From NCBI GenBank assembly GCA_037833965.1, contig AP031357.1, positions 454,001-518,000 on the forward strand: DNA of 64,000 nucleotides, in the 5' to 3' direction. The translations under genes and the position numbers were made by a program. The notes beneath the pieces are model-generated. The model saw only the letters and a list, made by a program, of their open reading frames with translations. It was not told the DNA's origin and did no database searches. Positions 36,850-50,201 of the stretch are shown in pieces. The stretch's first letter is position 1, and every line of letters starts with the position of its first letter. The DNA comes from Marchantia polymorpha subsp. ruderalis (Eukaryota; Streptophyta; Marchantiopsida; Marchantiales; Marchantiaceae).

Positions 36850-39800
36850 ACATTGATGATCATATCAAAACTATCTAGATAAATTCTATATATAAAGCAT
36901 CATCTTATGATGTGATTGATCTCATATAGATTGCAACTTAGAGTACTCTCTGTAATGTGGTAGTCAACTGAGGAAACTTGTTGAATCTGTGTTCGTATTC
37001 CATATGTACCAAATTCTATATATACCTTGGAATTTAGGAATTTATCTCACAAAGATGGCTAATCAACCCTTTCAAGATAAGTGTCACTTGCATGTGATCA
37101 CACAAAAATCACTCCATGTGAAGTATGAACTCCCTTATGCTATAACAAAGACTATAGATTTGAACTTTATGATACTATTATGCATAAATATCATACGTCC
37201 TCATCATCCAATGAGTAATATGGATTGCTAGCTAGCACTTGAACCTATCACACTCACGAATCAATAATAAAGATGTATTTCGATGAACCAAACCAATTTG
37301 TAACCTTGTCAACATGAAAATTCACTGCAATTCAAATTTTCTTGATGCAGAATTAAGTCATGATCCACGAGCTTCCAACTTTACCAAATCAAGAATTAGT
37401 TGTGCAGAGAATGCTCAAATACACTGTTAGACTGTAAGATTGAAAGATTCACCACTTTAGTCCAATCAATCAGAAAAGAGGTAAAAACAGGATTTCACAT
37501 CCTATATGATGGACTTAACTATTATCTTTGTAATAGTCAATTTCTATATTTATTTAGTTTCATATATAAAAAATATTATAACCATACTCAACCAAAACTA
37601 CCCAAGATAACATAGGTGACAAGAGGGTGATATTGAAAAAAATATATTGTATAGTATTTGTGAACAAAATGATTTCACCTTTGAACTTCGATTGTCTGTT
37701 AAGGATATGCTTATATGAACTTATACATACAGAAAATAAAAAGATGATGAGAGCACAACTTTTCATGGATATGTTAACATGTATATATTCATAATATCCA
37801 TAATTTTATATAGAAGATGTAAATCTTTGTATCAGATCTCATGTTACAAACGCAAAGGTTCATTCAGCATCAACACATTACTCAAACATGTACATGATCA
37901 TGCTACCATCAAGCAAAAGACTTTGTAATGTAAATAACAATCCTCCATAGATATAAATCTTCACACTTCATACCACACATATGGATCTAGATATCTCAAG
38001 ACCAAATATCTTATCACATTTAAAGGACACAATGATCGCCATATTTAGATGATGTTACCGAATTCAGCTATGATCGATTTTTCTAAAAAATGTCAAAGTT
38101 GATCGCAAAGCATGTGGAGAGAAAATCAAGTGAGATATTTAGATGATTGGAAAAACAATACTAGAGAAAAAATTATTCATATGAGATTCTTGCATAATTC
38201 ACCATTTGGTCAACTTTAGCAACTGACTTTATGATACACTAGATATCAGCGAAAATTATTTTGAAATCTATGTGACCTCGGGAACAAATCAAGAACATGA
38301 TTCATAGGGAAGAGAAATAACAATTCATGCAGCGAATTCCCAGTAGAGTGCTACTCTGCAACAACTCGGACCTCACTACTAAATTACTCCAGATATCTTA
38401 TCAAGAAGATCATGAAGATCTTTCAGATACTGAAAAGTTTCGCTCCCTTTCTCGTCACATGGCCGTATGACGAGCGAAATCCTTCCGACATGCCGAACTC
38501 TGAAGGGGAACATTCACGTGAATCGAAGCATGGGAAAGTGGATTGGGATGCTCGGCTACTACTTGACTCATGGATACCATGCAGGGTTTGACCAACGTTT
38601 CTCCTTCACGCGAAGCGCTTGGCCAGAATCCAAGTGTTAAAGATTCTCAGAATCTAAAATACTCTTCAATGTGGAAGGGGATTGCTTCTATGGCTTTTTT
38701 GCACCATCATTTGAATGTCGAAATTTTTTCAATGATTTTTTCTTTCAAGGAGACTCGAAGTTGCAAAAATTTCCTGGCGCAGAAAGCAAAGAACATGGAA
38801 ACCTGAAATTTTCATCAGTATGTAGCTAAAATATAGCTTCTGGGGTCTGACCGAAAAGTCAATGTTTCTATTTCAGAAGAGAACAAATCCAAGTGTTCAA
38901 ACACATGAGGCAAGTCTTCGAGGTCTTGAAGGTCCTCGTGTAGTACAGCTATAATAAATTCAATAGTGTATGAGCCTAAGGATCAGAATGCTGAAGTGAG
39001 GTGACGGCGCTTGTTGATCCGGAAAGAAGTTCAATATCGCAGTCGTCGATGGAGTTTAATCTCTTCATATCGTAGCTGCAGATATTTGTTGCAATATCCG
39101 CGAGATTGAAAATACAGAACCCAGAGAGTCTGAAGAAGAAGCTTCACAGAAGAAAAGGCAAACAAGGCAAACGTGAGTTTTGAATGGGATGCGAATGGAA
39201 TCGGATGGACAGACGTGTGTGAAGACAACACATTCAACCATCCACAAGGAAAGCTCTAATTGAGCTAGTGAGAGACTACTATATGTAGTTCTTCGGAGTC
39301 TACAGTCTACAATAAAGCTACGTCCTGGACAGCTCCTTCAGAAGGAACAAACTCAACCACCAGTAACCCAACCACCATTCTATTTCATGTGACCTCGAGG
39401 AAGGATAAATTTTATTACAATAGGGCCAGACTTTATTGTATTTAAAGTACAAAATCACAAAATGACTACTGCATATCATCACCAGCAGCAACCAAGAAAA
39501 GAAAGTACTCGTAATTCCTGTCTTTGTTCTCTTTCGATGTACCAACTGAGTCTGCTGCACTTGCCACAAGGGTCCACAAAATCACATCCAAGGGCATCAA
39601 GAAACGGCAATGTCAACGGATTACTATAGAACAAACGAAACAATCGAAAAAGTAGTATATCAAAAAGGTAGAGAAACATCAAGAGAGTGAAGTTCATCCT
39701 TGTTCATCCCCTATCAATAGGAGCTACAACTACTAAATTTCAACAGCTAAATTTATGACAACTTTATGGTTGTCATTGCATCACATTCCCAATTCTTCTA

Positions 39801-40900
39801 GATCTTTTACTGAAATCACTAAACTCAACCATCACTCTTCTATCCATCTCCTCACGCATACATTTTCCATCATTAGTTTAACATTTATGATGCAACATAC
39901 ACCTATGCATACATGTATGCTTCAACACACAACAAAATCAACAAGAACATGTATAATCCAAGAAGTTTACTAACATTTTTATGATATTCTGAAAGTGAAT
40001 AAATCCAATATAATTAGCTTTCAGTTTAGTATCAATTTTTTTCACATATAGTATAATATGAAATTTTTAATCATGACAATTCTATATTGTGTTATGTTGT
40101 GCAAATACATAACATACTACTTCTTTACATCAAATGTTCATAGAACACACATAATCACTATATAATAGATCTATTGTCAAGGTGATTTTGGTGAGAATTC
40201 AAGTGGAAGGATAACTCTTGTTAGAATAATTCGAATTTAAATTTTTTCCTAGGTTTAGGAATTTTTGCTACAAACTATATAGTTTGGCAATACCACAACT
40301 TGCCTCTAACAATGTTTAAGCTTTTTACAGTAACCCTCATATTTCCGTGGATGTTACTTGAGAGATTTATTTTCTTGCTGTTGAATTTACGTGCATGTTT
40401 TTTTATTGTGTATGTATCTTCACTTTGATTTTTTGTTACAATTGATATCAGAACAATGTGTACCTCATGAACATGAGAAAAAAATGATGATTTCATCTGT
40501 GGATTTTTTTGGAAGAAATGTACACTATTCTTTTTTGCCATCTATACACATGTACGAAAATTTGATCTTGATGAGAGTGCTTGTTATAAGTAACTTTCTT
40601 TCTGAGAACTATACATAATTATTTTTGCCATCTATACACAAGTTACAAAGCTGCCAAGAGAACTTGTTATGGATATGGCTTTGCAAAGCAGATTTTTGTT
40701 TAAATTTCTATGACAAAATATTCATGTTTGGATTCATTTCAAAAGTCTTGAAATTTTTCAACCCATGATCACAATCTCATAAATGAGCAAAACAATGTTG
40801 TAGAATTCTACTTGTCAATTGAACCTAGCTTGTTGACATTCTTGCTCACTCTCATCAAGAGTCTCTTGGACGTTCTCCTCCATTGTAACTCATTTTTTAT
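36850..40900. other. Mostly AT-rich spacer with a small island at 38.4-39.3 kb
   Basis: 36850-38400 and 39700-40900 are AT-rich without recognisable frames. Between them, 38400-39300 has ordinary composition and a few short frames, one of which (38570-38806) looks weakly gene-like but matches nothing I know. No repeats with clear ends were seen. Confidence 0.4.
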
Positions 40901-41599
40901 TTTGCACATCAAATGCGCTTTGAAGGCAAAAAGTTTAGATTACTGAATCATTGAAATAAATTTTCTCGAGTTGTTGGCATCTGACTTAAATTATGGCAAG
41001 ATTGATGTGACAAGGTATAGATAATCAGATTGAAGAATCGTCTAACAAGCACTTTAAGATTTGAAGTGATTTCAAAAAGTTTAAGAAAAGATGGACAAAA
41101 TTCAAAAAGTATAATACTCAGCCACAATTGTCTGAAATTGTGCAATTTGTACCGATGATCTTGAAGATTGTGTCCATGTTCATTTCAGCACTAGGCTTAA
41201 GAAGTAAAACTCTATTGGTATTGAATTTTGTCGTTGGTTTGCTTGTTTATCAAGTTAGTATTTGGAGATTTCAGAAACTAGACCCAAGTTTGCTTGCTTG
41301 AAAAAAAAAAAAACAAAACAAAATCAAGGTTTTTTTTTGTCTTTCTTGTTTTTTTCTAGATCAATTTCATTTACTTTGGAAATTTTTGAGCTTGGCTTAA
41401 ATTTTTGTGATGGAGCATTGAATGAAGAGTGGAGTTTATGCTCTCCTTTACATTATGACACTCTTGTTTAGGTTGACAATTTGAATCCAAGACAACCATT
41501 GTAGTTGAATAAAGTAGATTTCTTACTTGCTAAATGAGATAGTAGTAGTTCAAATCGGCACGATGCGTTGGTGACGTAATATTGGTGACAATGAAATCA

Positions 41600-42100
41600 A
41601 TGTACTAAAATAATTGGTTTACAAATCTTTGTTAGAGTACACTCATGCTGATTATGGAAAAGATCTAGAACAGAGCAAATCTACAATTGTATTGAATTTA
41701 CAGTTGAGTGTGAATGCATTAGTAAAAAATCTATCTTGTAGAGTGTATGACTTAATCTAAAACAAAAGTTGAGTATAGAGCGGTAAGAGAGTCAACAAAG
41801 GAAACTATCTGATTGGATAAATTTATCACTAAGATGTGATTGAAACAGAAGTTTGTCAATCTTCACTTTGATAGCCAGAATGCATTACATCTTGCTGCAA
41901 TTCAAATCATGAGGAGTAGATTGAAACACATCAACAACGAGTATAATTTTATCAGACATGCTAGTCAACATTAATCGTAAATTTAATACAGCTGACGCGT
42001 TGACCAAAATCATTCTTTTGGATAGCTTTAAGAGACATTACACTACTATGCACGTTTTGCGCAAGGAGCACAATTAAAGTTAACTAACAAATTTTAGTTA
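41600..42100 (+). mobile_element. Fossil 3' end of a Ty1/Copia LTR retrotransposon
   Basis: Short conserved stretches from the reverse transcriptase/RNase H end of a Copia polyprotein appear in order. They include an ADYGKDLE-like motif, then the SQNALHLA and KHI regions, then the ADALTK region. The order and spacing fit the C-terminal part of Copia pol. The element is broken by several interruptions, lacks the rest of its coding region here, and looks old. Sequence beginning near 42168 (TGTTAGGTATCC) could be the start of its 3' LTR; no matching 5' LTR was found. Confidence 0.7.
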
Positions 42101-42372
42101 TATGTATATATATATTCCTCTATCATGTTTTGGCCACAGTTTAGTTCTAGTTTAATGAGAATACTTTGTTAGGTATCCTTCTAGTACTTCTCTCATACAA
42201 AGTTAAACCTCCCAATAGTGTCAACTACCATGAGTGACATGAAAGTGTGGAACCATTAGTTTCTAAATCTATCGAATATAAATCATACGTCACTATTGGC
42301 AACACTGACATGAGATGGTTCAATAGTGACATCGTGGAGCTTTAATGACTATCATATTTATCGAAAGTATCT

Positions 42373-42711
42373 GTTCACAGCTTGCAGGTTTAGAATCACG
42401 CTTTTTTTCTATGCTTCCAATGAGGTTGAATCATGATTTTAATTATACTATGAGAAGATTGAATACGTCAAATGTAGAATGCTCTTGTTACTATCTACTA
42501 CTTATTCTTGACGGACATCAAATATACGTCTAGCAAGAGAGTTCACAACTTGCGGGTTTAGAATCATGTTTTTTTTCTATGCTTCTAATGAGGTTGAATC
42601 ATGATTTCAATTATACTGTGTAGAAATTGAATGTGTCAAATGTAGAATGCTCTCGTTACTATCTCCTACTTTTTCTTGACAGACATCAAATGTACGTCTA
42701 GCAAGATAGTT
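42373..42711. repeat. Tandem duplication, about 168 bp, two copies
   Basis: GTTCACAGCTTGCAGG at 42373 recurs as GTTCACAACTTGCGGG at 42541, and the two blocks stay alignable through TACGTCTAGCAAGA at their ends, with roughly one difference per ten bases. The pair lies just beyond the Copia fossil, possibly inside its LTR. The duplication could have occurred within the LTR or in the host DNA. Confidence 0.8.
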
Positions 42712-42759
42712 TCCAAAAATACTTGGATATTTTGATTTTATACTCGGAGCATAAGTTAA

Positions 42760-45100
42760 GTAAGTGTGTTCTTAAGTAAGCGATGAAGCATATCGTACAG
42801 GAGTTATATTATTTTGCACATTATACAAAGACTATTCCGGGATGATGTTAGTGCTCGTTGTGATTCAAACACTTTGAGTGGCGATATTCCGAGTCATATG
42901 AGGAATTAAAATGGGAAAAATTCAGTTTTGATTGGAATCTTGGGCTCTTCGACGAGCTAAAATTTCTGAGGTTGAACTTGTGGTTCTCAATTTATTTTTC
43001 ACGAGTTTTCAAGATCATGAATGAGTTGAAAATAGCATTGATTATAACCACTACTATAATCTAGAGAGCATTCAATTTTGCAAATACTACATGTAGTATC
43101 ACATATTTCCAAGCAGAATTGGTTACCAACATTTCTCAAACGAGAAAAATTGCTTCGATTGATACATGGAACTCTTCGAATAGTAGATATACAATAGAGT
43201 ACATAAATCTTAGAATTCTTCTATAGTAGAAATCGTTCATATGCAGTGAAGTTTAGAAATCTTTTGTAGTAGATTTCGTTCATTGTAGTAGAATAGTACA
43301 TAATTCCTCTCATTGTGAACATTTCACAACTGAAACAACATTGAACACCGTTGGCGGTCGTCCAAGTTCAAATTGGCGAAATGATCCGCCAAATATTTAG
43401 CGGATCCGTTAAATATTTAAAATAACAATCCTAGTGAAATCAACATATACGTGATATTTAAGTACAATTAATATTTTAATCAAATCCTTATGATTTTAAA
43501 ATTTGTGATCATTGCTTCATTGGATTTTTTGAATCTAATGATTAAAACTAATGAAATTGAAGCATCAATCACACAAAAAAATAATTTCCATTTAAAACTT
43601 TAATAATTAAAAAAAGCAAGATTAGTATGCATCTATGATATCAAATTGAAATGAGATCAAATTAATAAAAGATTAAAATCATTGCAACAAAATATTTGAG
43701 TAGTGAATGATCAATAAGCTGATTACACGAAGATAATATCAACAAAGTATTAATATTATTTCAAATTACATTCCGACATATCTCTTGTGTGTATTTGGAG
43801 TTGGCTTTTTCAGTTCAAGTAAAGATTTTTACGTTAATTCAGTGAATAATTGGTGGAATATTCTACATGCAACACTTTTGGAATACAATGAAATGGATGC
43901 AGAGAGAGATTGGTAAGGATGTTGATTCAATCCATGTATAAATTCAAAAAAATGAAACAAATACTTCGATTACTGCACGTGCGAACAAAAATTTACATAT
44001 AGTGTACTTTGTAGACAAAGGTTTGGTCTCATTCTTTCGTGACATGCTTACTAAAGCTGAAAACAAAATATGTGAAGTTGAGCTAAAAGTTGGGTTGAAT
44101 TCAACTTTCGAGAAGAAGTTTTAGTGTCCGGTCAGAATTAGAAATCTATATATATCAATCATGTCGGATTAAATACACCATATAACCGGTTTTCCTGGAC
44201 ATACCATATTTGCATCGGGCCATCTGGGGCACTTCAGCAGACTCGACTTGTCATCAAGAATTTCTGCTTAACTGATAATTGACTTCGATAGTCAAGTGAT
44301 GATCTACAACGTTACACAGAACGACTGATAGTCATCCTCACAGATGATTATCTTTTCACGCAACTAGTGTGACGAATTTTATCTCTTGTTTTACTAAGAA
44401 ATCATTCCTGCATTAAGGGCATTTTTTCTTTTTTTTTGTTAGACTACCGTAGCGTGAAGAGAAGATAGACAGCATCAGGATTTTATCTCAAGACCAAAGG
44501 AATAAATTCTCGAGAGCTACTATGGGCTCCCCATTGTACTGTTGTTGCTATGGACTTGCAGCAGTCAGAGATAGGCAATTCTTTTATATATAATCTCCGT
44601 GGCAGTCCGTATCTAGAGGGAATGAATATTCCCACTACCACTCTTTGGCGAACTGCAGGCGCTTGATCCTCGACACATGAGGCCACCTTAAAGAGATTAC
44701 TTCTGGGGAAAAAAAATGTTGCAACTTATATAATCAAAGGAATGTTCGTCATGAACACGGCCCCACCGGATGGTGTGACTAGTAGTTAATCTACATAATT
44801 TCCAGTCAGGAGACGTGACGTCATGAGGTCCGATGCCAAAACTTTTGTACGCAGGTATTACAGACATCCTACCAGCACGAGAACAATGAGAAATTTCCTT
44901 CCTCAACAGCATGATACATTTGACCTAAACCTACTTCAGTACAATCAGCATTAGAGAGCTGATTTGCAGAATAATCGCTGCAGCTTCCAGATGTAGTCCA
45001 AATTTGACCACGTTGGCATGAGCGTTCCACTTGAGTGACTTCTACTGCTTCATAGCGTGATAAATGGACAAGTAATGATTGTACATGATTCCTTTCCTTT
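42760..45100. other. Spacer downstream of ferrochelatase, no recognised gene
   Basis: This is AT-rich to mixed sequence. It contains a short two-copy repeat (about 43208-43290, near TTCTATAGTAGAAATCGTTCAT) and a 24-base near-palindrome at 43383-43406 built on GATCCGC. Minus-strand frames at 44483-44912 are short and unidentified. The 3' UTR of the ferrochelatase transcript should enter from the right end. Confidence 0.4.
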
Positions 45101-45157
45101 CATTAAAGACCTACGCCTAAGAAGTTCTTTCCCGTGGTTGACGAGATATACGTTGAC

Positions 45158-48100
45158 CTACCGAAAGAGAGGCAAGATTCCCCACTGATGCAGAACTCCT
45201 TGGCCAGTTGTCACCTCCAGTACCAACAAACCCAACACTGCCAGCATAGCTGCACGTCCATTCCAAGTTTCTGCACTCTTCGTCCAGCCCCACTCCCATA
45301 CCGCCACAGGTGCCGGTAGCTCTCTGCGCTGTGTATCATATGTGGCCAACAGTTCCTCTACTTTTCCCAAGGGCACCAGTGACTGCATAATAAAACGACC
45401 TCCCATAAGCAATTTCCAAACAATATTCTAACTAAACGACATGGATGTGAAAAGAGAAGCTGATAATTAAAGAAGCCTCCCGTGAGGAAGCATATTTAAC
45501 ATTTTATTTATTATCTGGATTGCTGATCTGTTCACACAAGTACAACCTGTCTATAACATTAACATGTGTTGCTGTGTCATTTGTAAGAAGCATCTCATAC
45601 AAGAATTACCAATTCATACTTCATTGGCTAAGAAGTATCTACTTCTAGAGTATAGCGTTTTACTTTTGCATGTAACCCTCCGCTACTTAATATCTGACGT
45701 AGAGGCTGACGCAGGTCACATTTCTATGCTTTGGAGGGTGATATGTCTTCAGTACTCCAATTTTTTAGTCTACTGAAAGGATCAATCGGGTTGACCCTCA
45801 AAGAATCATCTATGGTGATCAAATAGTATAAGAAGATCACATTCGAAACCAGCCAATTATAGTGGAGGTTCCCTTATAAATGACAGATTAGTCATTAATA
45901 GGAAGTGACCAATTACATCCAAAGGGCCAATAATACATCGAAACCCTACAAATAACATAAGTCTCCCCTGTAAAGGGCACAATCAGAGATACTGGTCGAC
46001 TGCAAGCACATGACACCCACCTGGCGAGCTTCAAGATTAGATACAGCCATAGCCCCCACGTAAGGTAGAGCTTCAAGCACGGCATCAGCCAAGTCAGCAA
46101 TGAAGGTGGGATCACAACCCAAAGCTGGCACGCGACCCCAGTTAACAATTCCTGATTCGAGAGCCAGTTCCCTGTACTCCATGTCTATTTCTTCCAAGGT
46201 TTCGATGTGTTCGCTGACAAAGCTGCAAGATGAGCAACGACTTGATCCTTGAGAAAGCAGCTCTACTGATATTTACAAGAAATGTAGTGATTAACATTCT
46301 TCACTTGAAACTCCTGTACACAACGCATTGTGCAGAGTAATGATGAACACAAGTGGAAGCCGATAAAGAACAACACATACAAAAGAGAGCATGTCAGCTG
46401 AGGGAAATTGAAGAAGTTTGATTAGTCACCTGATTGGAACAGCTAAAAGGCTTTTCACACCTTTCTTCCCTAGCTCCACAATTGTAGTATCTGTGTAAGG
46501 TTTCAACCATTCGACAGGTCCTACCCGGCTCTGTAGATACAAGGCATTGCAATTGACGTTCAAAACGGAAAGAGAATTTCTAAATCTCAAAATTACAAGA
46601 GTGTGATGAATCTCAACTCTGATGCACTTTCGATTTGAGTACCTGGTAAGCTAGAGTGTGTTTGCTCACAACCCCTCTCGCCTTGACCTCACGCATGATA
46701 AGTTCAACACATTCCTCCATCTCTGCCTTATAGGGATCACCAGCTTCTTCAACATATGCGACAGGGACACCATGTGCGCTGAAAAATATATTGACCTAAA
46801 TTTCCGCCAGGTCGGATCAGTACTTGCAAACAGCTGTCTGAACTTAGCCTACAGCCAAACCGTGAAGTAAACGACGAGTCCAGAGCTGAAAGGATATTGG
46901 CCTGAAATCCATCAGTGATACGACTAATTGTAAAATGATCCACTTACTTCATCAGGATGTTCAAACTTTGCTAACTCTTTCTCTATAAGTGAAGCCATGG
47001 ACTGGACGTATCCTTCGCGTTGATACCAAGAGGGTATAACTGTGTGCTGCATGTTCACCAAGTACTCGTCTTCTCTGCAATATTTGTAAAATGACCTTAG
47101 AGACTTCGCCTCACTTGGATAAGCCATTATCGACAATTGCAAGTTTCTTTCGTCTTGAGCCTACCTATTACTGTTGATAAACTGTAGAATCATCCTCTTT
47201 ATCCTTTCTCCATCACACACTACCTCGAACAGACTTTGCTTGACGTAGCAGGACAGCAACTTTGACTAGTAAGTGTAGTGTTAACCACCATCATCGATGA
47301 GCTTACAAACCTGAAAATGCTTTCGAGAAGGCGAAGGCTAGAACCACTTGTTGAAATAGAAAACTGAGGGTACAGAGGGAGGACTACGAGTCTGGTTATT
47401 CCGTCTGCCTTGATCTGCATCACCCCAAACGTCCTATTGTCAATCCACCCGAACAAAACACTGGACAAAAGAAATCTGGCTACGGAACTTCCAACAAATT
47501 TACTAACGGAATCTGAGGCCTTCTGCACCTTTTTCACTTACCTGCTCTATTGCTTCTTCAGTAAAAGGATGCCAGTATCGCATGCCTACATATACACGAG
47601 CAGGTAGATTTTTCTCTTCCAGAGCTCTCGCAAGCGCCTCGGCCTGTACCAGACAGTCAAAGGTTTGACAAGTGATATTTAGTCCTGAGCAGATGTTAAC
47701 TTCCATATTTTGTAACTATTCATTTCGATAACTGCACAGTGTCAGGCACTTTTAGTTTTGGCCTCCTTACTCCTAACTTATGGCGCCCAGCTCTGTCTGC
47801 GTTATCTTTGGTTCTTTCAGTTACAACTGAAGATAAATTTAATGCGATTGGATGCGATGCGATTGGTTCGCATTAAATTCGGAATTCAACACAGCAGATA
47901 GTTCAGTTAGATCAATTATCCAGCCCATCTTACTGAGGCGAAGTCATGCTCTTAGGACAAGAACATGGAAAAATTTGTCACAGTAACTGAAAGTACTGTC
48001 CTCTAAAAGTACTAAAATTCAGTGTAACTAAATCGTGCATCCCAGGTCCATTTACTCAGGACCGTGTAAGTATATAAGTAATAAGTCCAGGTACACCAGG

Positions 48101-49407
48101 CGGCCTCACAAGGACTACAAATTTTAGCAAACAGAAATTGTGTGACGATTTCTCTTTCCGTTTCTTAAATTTCCAAAGAGTGTTCAACAAACTAACCTGA
48201 TCATCAGTGATTCTTCTCAGTGGAGAGCCTCCTCCGATTGAAGCGTATGCTTCAGTACTTTTGGGTGCTCTCAATGTGGAGATGAACTGCGCCAAGGGAC
48301 GTTGCAAGAATCGGAACAAACGCGGTAGCCGAATGATATCCTGATATAAAAGTGCGGACATCAGAGGTCTCCTGTTTATAGCTCTCACATGTGGAAAATT
48401 CGAATCTAAGCACTTTCGAATCCAACCCCTGGTGAAGGGCGATTAATTTGAATACTAATACGAATACACTTCCTTCCGCGATTTGAGGTGCTTAATCATC
48501 CTTGGTATTGTGTACAGTGTAAGCTTCTCATTCTTGAATTCAACTAACGATTCTGCTCTGGTGCCACTGATTTGCCCATCTGAAAAACAGGATAGGTTGA
48601 GAAATCACTGAGAAAACGAGAGTAGAGACTTACAGGATCAGCGAAGAGATTGTAGAGAAATGGTTGGACATCATCAAGCGTCTCCGGACCACCCAGATTC
48701 AACAACAACACTCCTACGCGCTCCTCGTCTGTAAATTTATCCCCTGAACCATGAACCTGCACTATCTCCTGTTTAGAAGCCACAGTGGCTTCGACGACTG
48801 CACCAGCCCTTCTTTCCTTCCTAACATTTCTTCTCAAGTACTTCGTAGAAAAATTTTGTCTGTTGGCCTTGAGTTCTCTTCCGAAGCTAGCCAGCTCACT
48901 AAAAGTATAGCCTTTACTCCCGACTCTATCATGATCCTTTCCGAGCTCCGCAAAACTGTTACAGACATATTGTCGGCCATAAGAGGAATCCGGCAGCGAC
49001 GTGGCACGCCTGCACTTTCACAGAGCAAACATCGAGCGCTGGACTTTCAGAAATAAGCAATTGATAAGCATGCTCAACAGTCGGCAGCCTAATGAATGAA
49101 AAGCCAATCCATGGTTCGCGATCATATGAGAAACTGGACGCAGAATTATAATCATCAATCTACTGCCCTGGGAAAAACTTCACTCCATGGCGTTTGCGGT
49201 CATAACTCACCCTTTGGAAGCCCGCTCTCCCACAACGGCAGAAACCTGAGGGCGTCCTCGGGACCGCTTCACGACCACAACAAAAGATGGAGAAGCTGTC
49301 GAAGCAGAAGCCCCAACAAATCCAGAAGAGCCCGCCGGCCCGCGGTGGTGTTGACCCTCCAAGCAGCTGCACGAATCTAGCCTAAAACTAGCCTGCACGC
49401 ATTGCAT
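45158..49407 (-). CDS. FC2: Ferrochelatase, plastid type with C-terminal LHC-like tail, 10 exons
   Basis: Ferrochelatase inserts ferrous iron into protoporphyrin IX to make protoheme, the last step of heme synthesis. Exons run 49407-49211, 49009-48634, 48340-48197, 47643-47542, 47414-47311, 47074-46948, 46795-46643, 46530-46430, 46222-46021 and 45382-45158. Junctions are GT-AG with matching phases, giving 576 codons against about 510 in Arabidopsis FC2. Core motifs are [10 protein letters not shown] (167-176), [40 protein letters not shown] and FFSAHGVP with the probable catalytic His358, then [11 protein letters not shown]. Residues 503-576 form the plant tail, with [12 protein letters not shown] (from 540), a chlorophyll-binding-like helix that marks FC2-type enzymes. 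The Ser/Ala/Arg-rich leader looks like a transit peptide. The ATG at 49407 was chosen because it opens that leader and its exon joins in phase to the next. The extra length lies before residue 167. Confidence 0.95.
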
Positions 49408-49867
49408 TGCTCCAGAAGAAATTTACACCTGCTAAACCAAATGCTACAAGATCCAAGACCGTCCAGCAAACATCCACACGACTGTGCTGCGCTGCCCTCG
49501 TCTCCTCGCCTCTGCTCTGCTCTCCTCTCCTCTGCTTTCCTCCTCTTCCTGCTTGTCTCCAACAAGATCGACCTCCGCTGCTAACTTCTCTCCGCGGCTC
49601 TTCGATTCGAGTTACGCTCCTCCGGCGCTTGTCCGCGTCGAGGAATCCCGAAGCACGGAATCAGTCACTCGGTCAGTGGGTCAGTCGGCCGTCTGTGTGG
49701 CTCGCAGCACAACGAAGAGCATAGGAAAGGAGAGGAGGAGAGGAGAAAGGAGCAGCTGCTTCTGCGACGAGATAGACAGAGGAGACGGGAGAACGAGCAG
49801 CACGAGAAGGCCACGAATGCTCCTTTATCTCGTCAAAGAATCGAAGAATCTTTATTCCTTCTTCGGT

Positions 49868-49889
49868 CCCCCCCCCCCCCCCCCCCCCC
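49868..49889. repeat. Homopolymer run of 22 C
   Basis: Twenty-two consecutive C bases on the plus strand lie about 460 bp upstream of the ferrochelatase start codon. Long C/G runs are rare in plant DNA and are prone to slippage and sequencing error, so the exact length is uncertain. Confidence 0.9.
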
Positions 49890-50162
49890 GAGATGGGCAA
49901 TGTTTCCCAACAAAAGATATTATTAAAGCACAAGTGTTCGTGAGAGTCCACATAAATGTCCGCAACTGCGGCAATGTGCATGTGCATGGGTTGACTTGCC
50001 AATGCCTACTTGATCGCTTAATTTGTTACGCATTCCTTATTGATAGCTAAAAGCTGAAATACGAACCAGTTTATCGGCCTTTATATGGCCTCAAATTATT
50101 ATCGGAGAAAATGCCCAACTAGGTTATCTGTACTAAAATAAAATTTGAATTACATATAACAT

Positions 50163-50201
50163 GGGAAAAGGGACTGGGCGATGTGCCCAGTCCTTTTACC
50201 C
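50163..50201. repeat. Strong 17-bp hairpin
   Basis: GGGAAAAGGGACTGGGC (50163-50179) faces GCCCAGTCCTTTTACCC (50185-50201) across a 5-base loop, with one bulged base on each side. It is the most stable small hairpin in the right half of the window. Its role is unknown; it lies in spacer between the ferrochelatase promoter and the candidate gene at 51076. Confidence 0.7.

Noticed and set aside
43900-44120. Possible second Copia fragment
   Set aside because: A few residues resemble the end of Copia pol, but order and spacing are not convincing.
49484-50050. 188-codon plus-strand frame upstream of ferrochelatase
   Set aside because: It is low-complexity, crosses the 22-C run, and has no domain or splice context.
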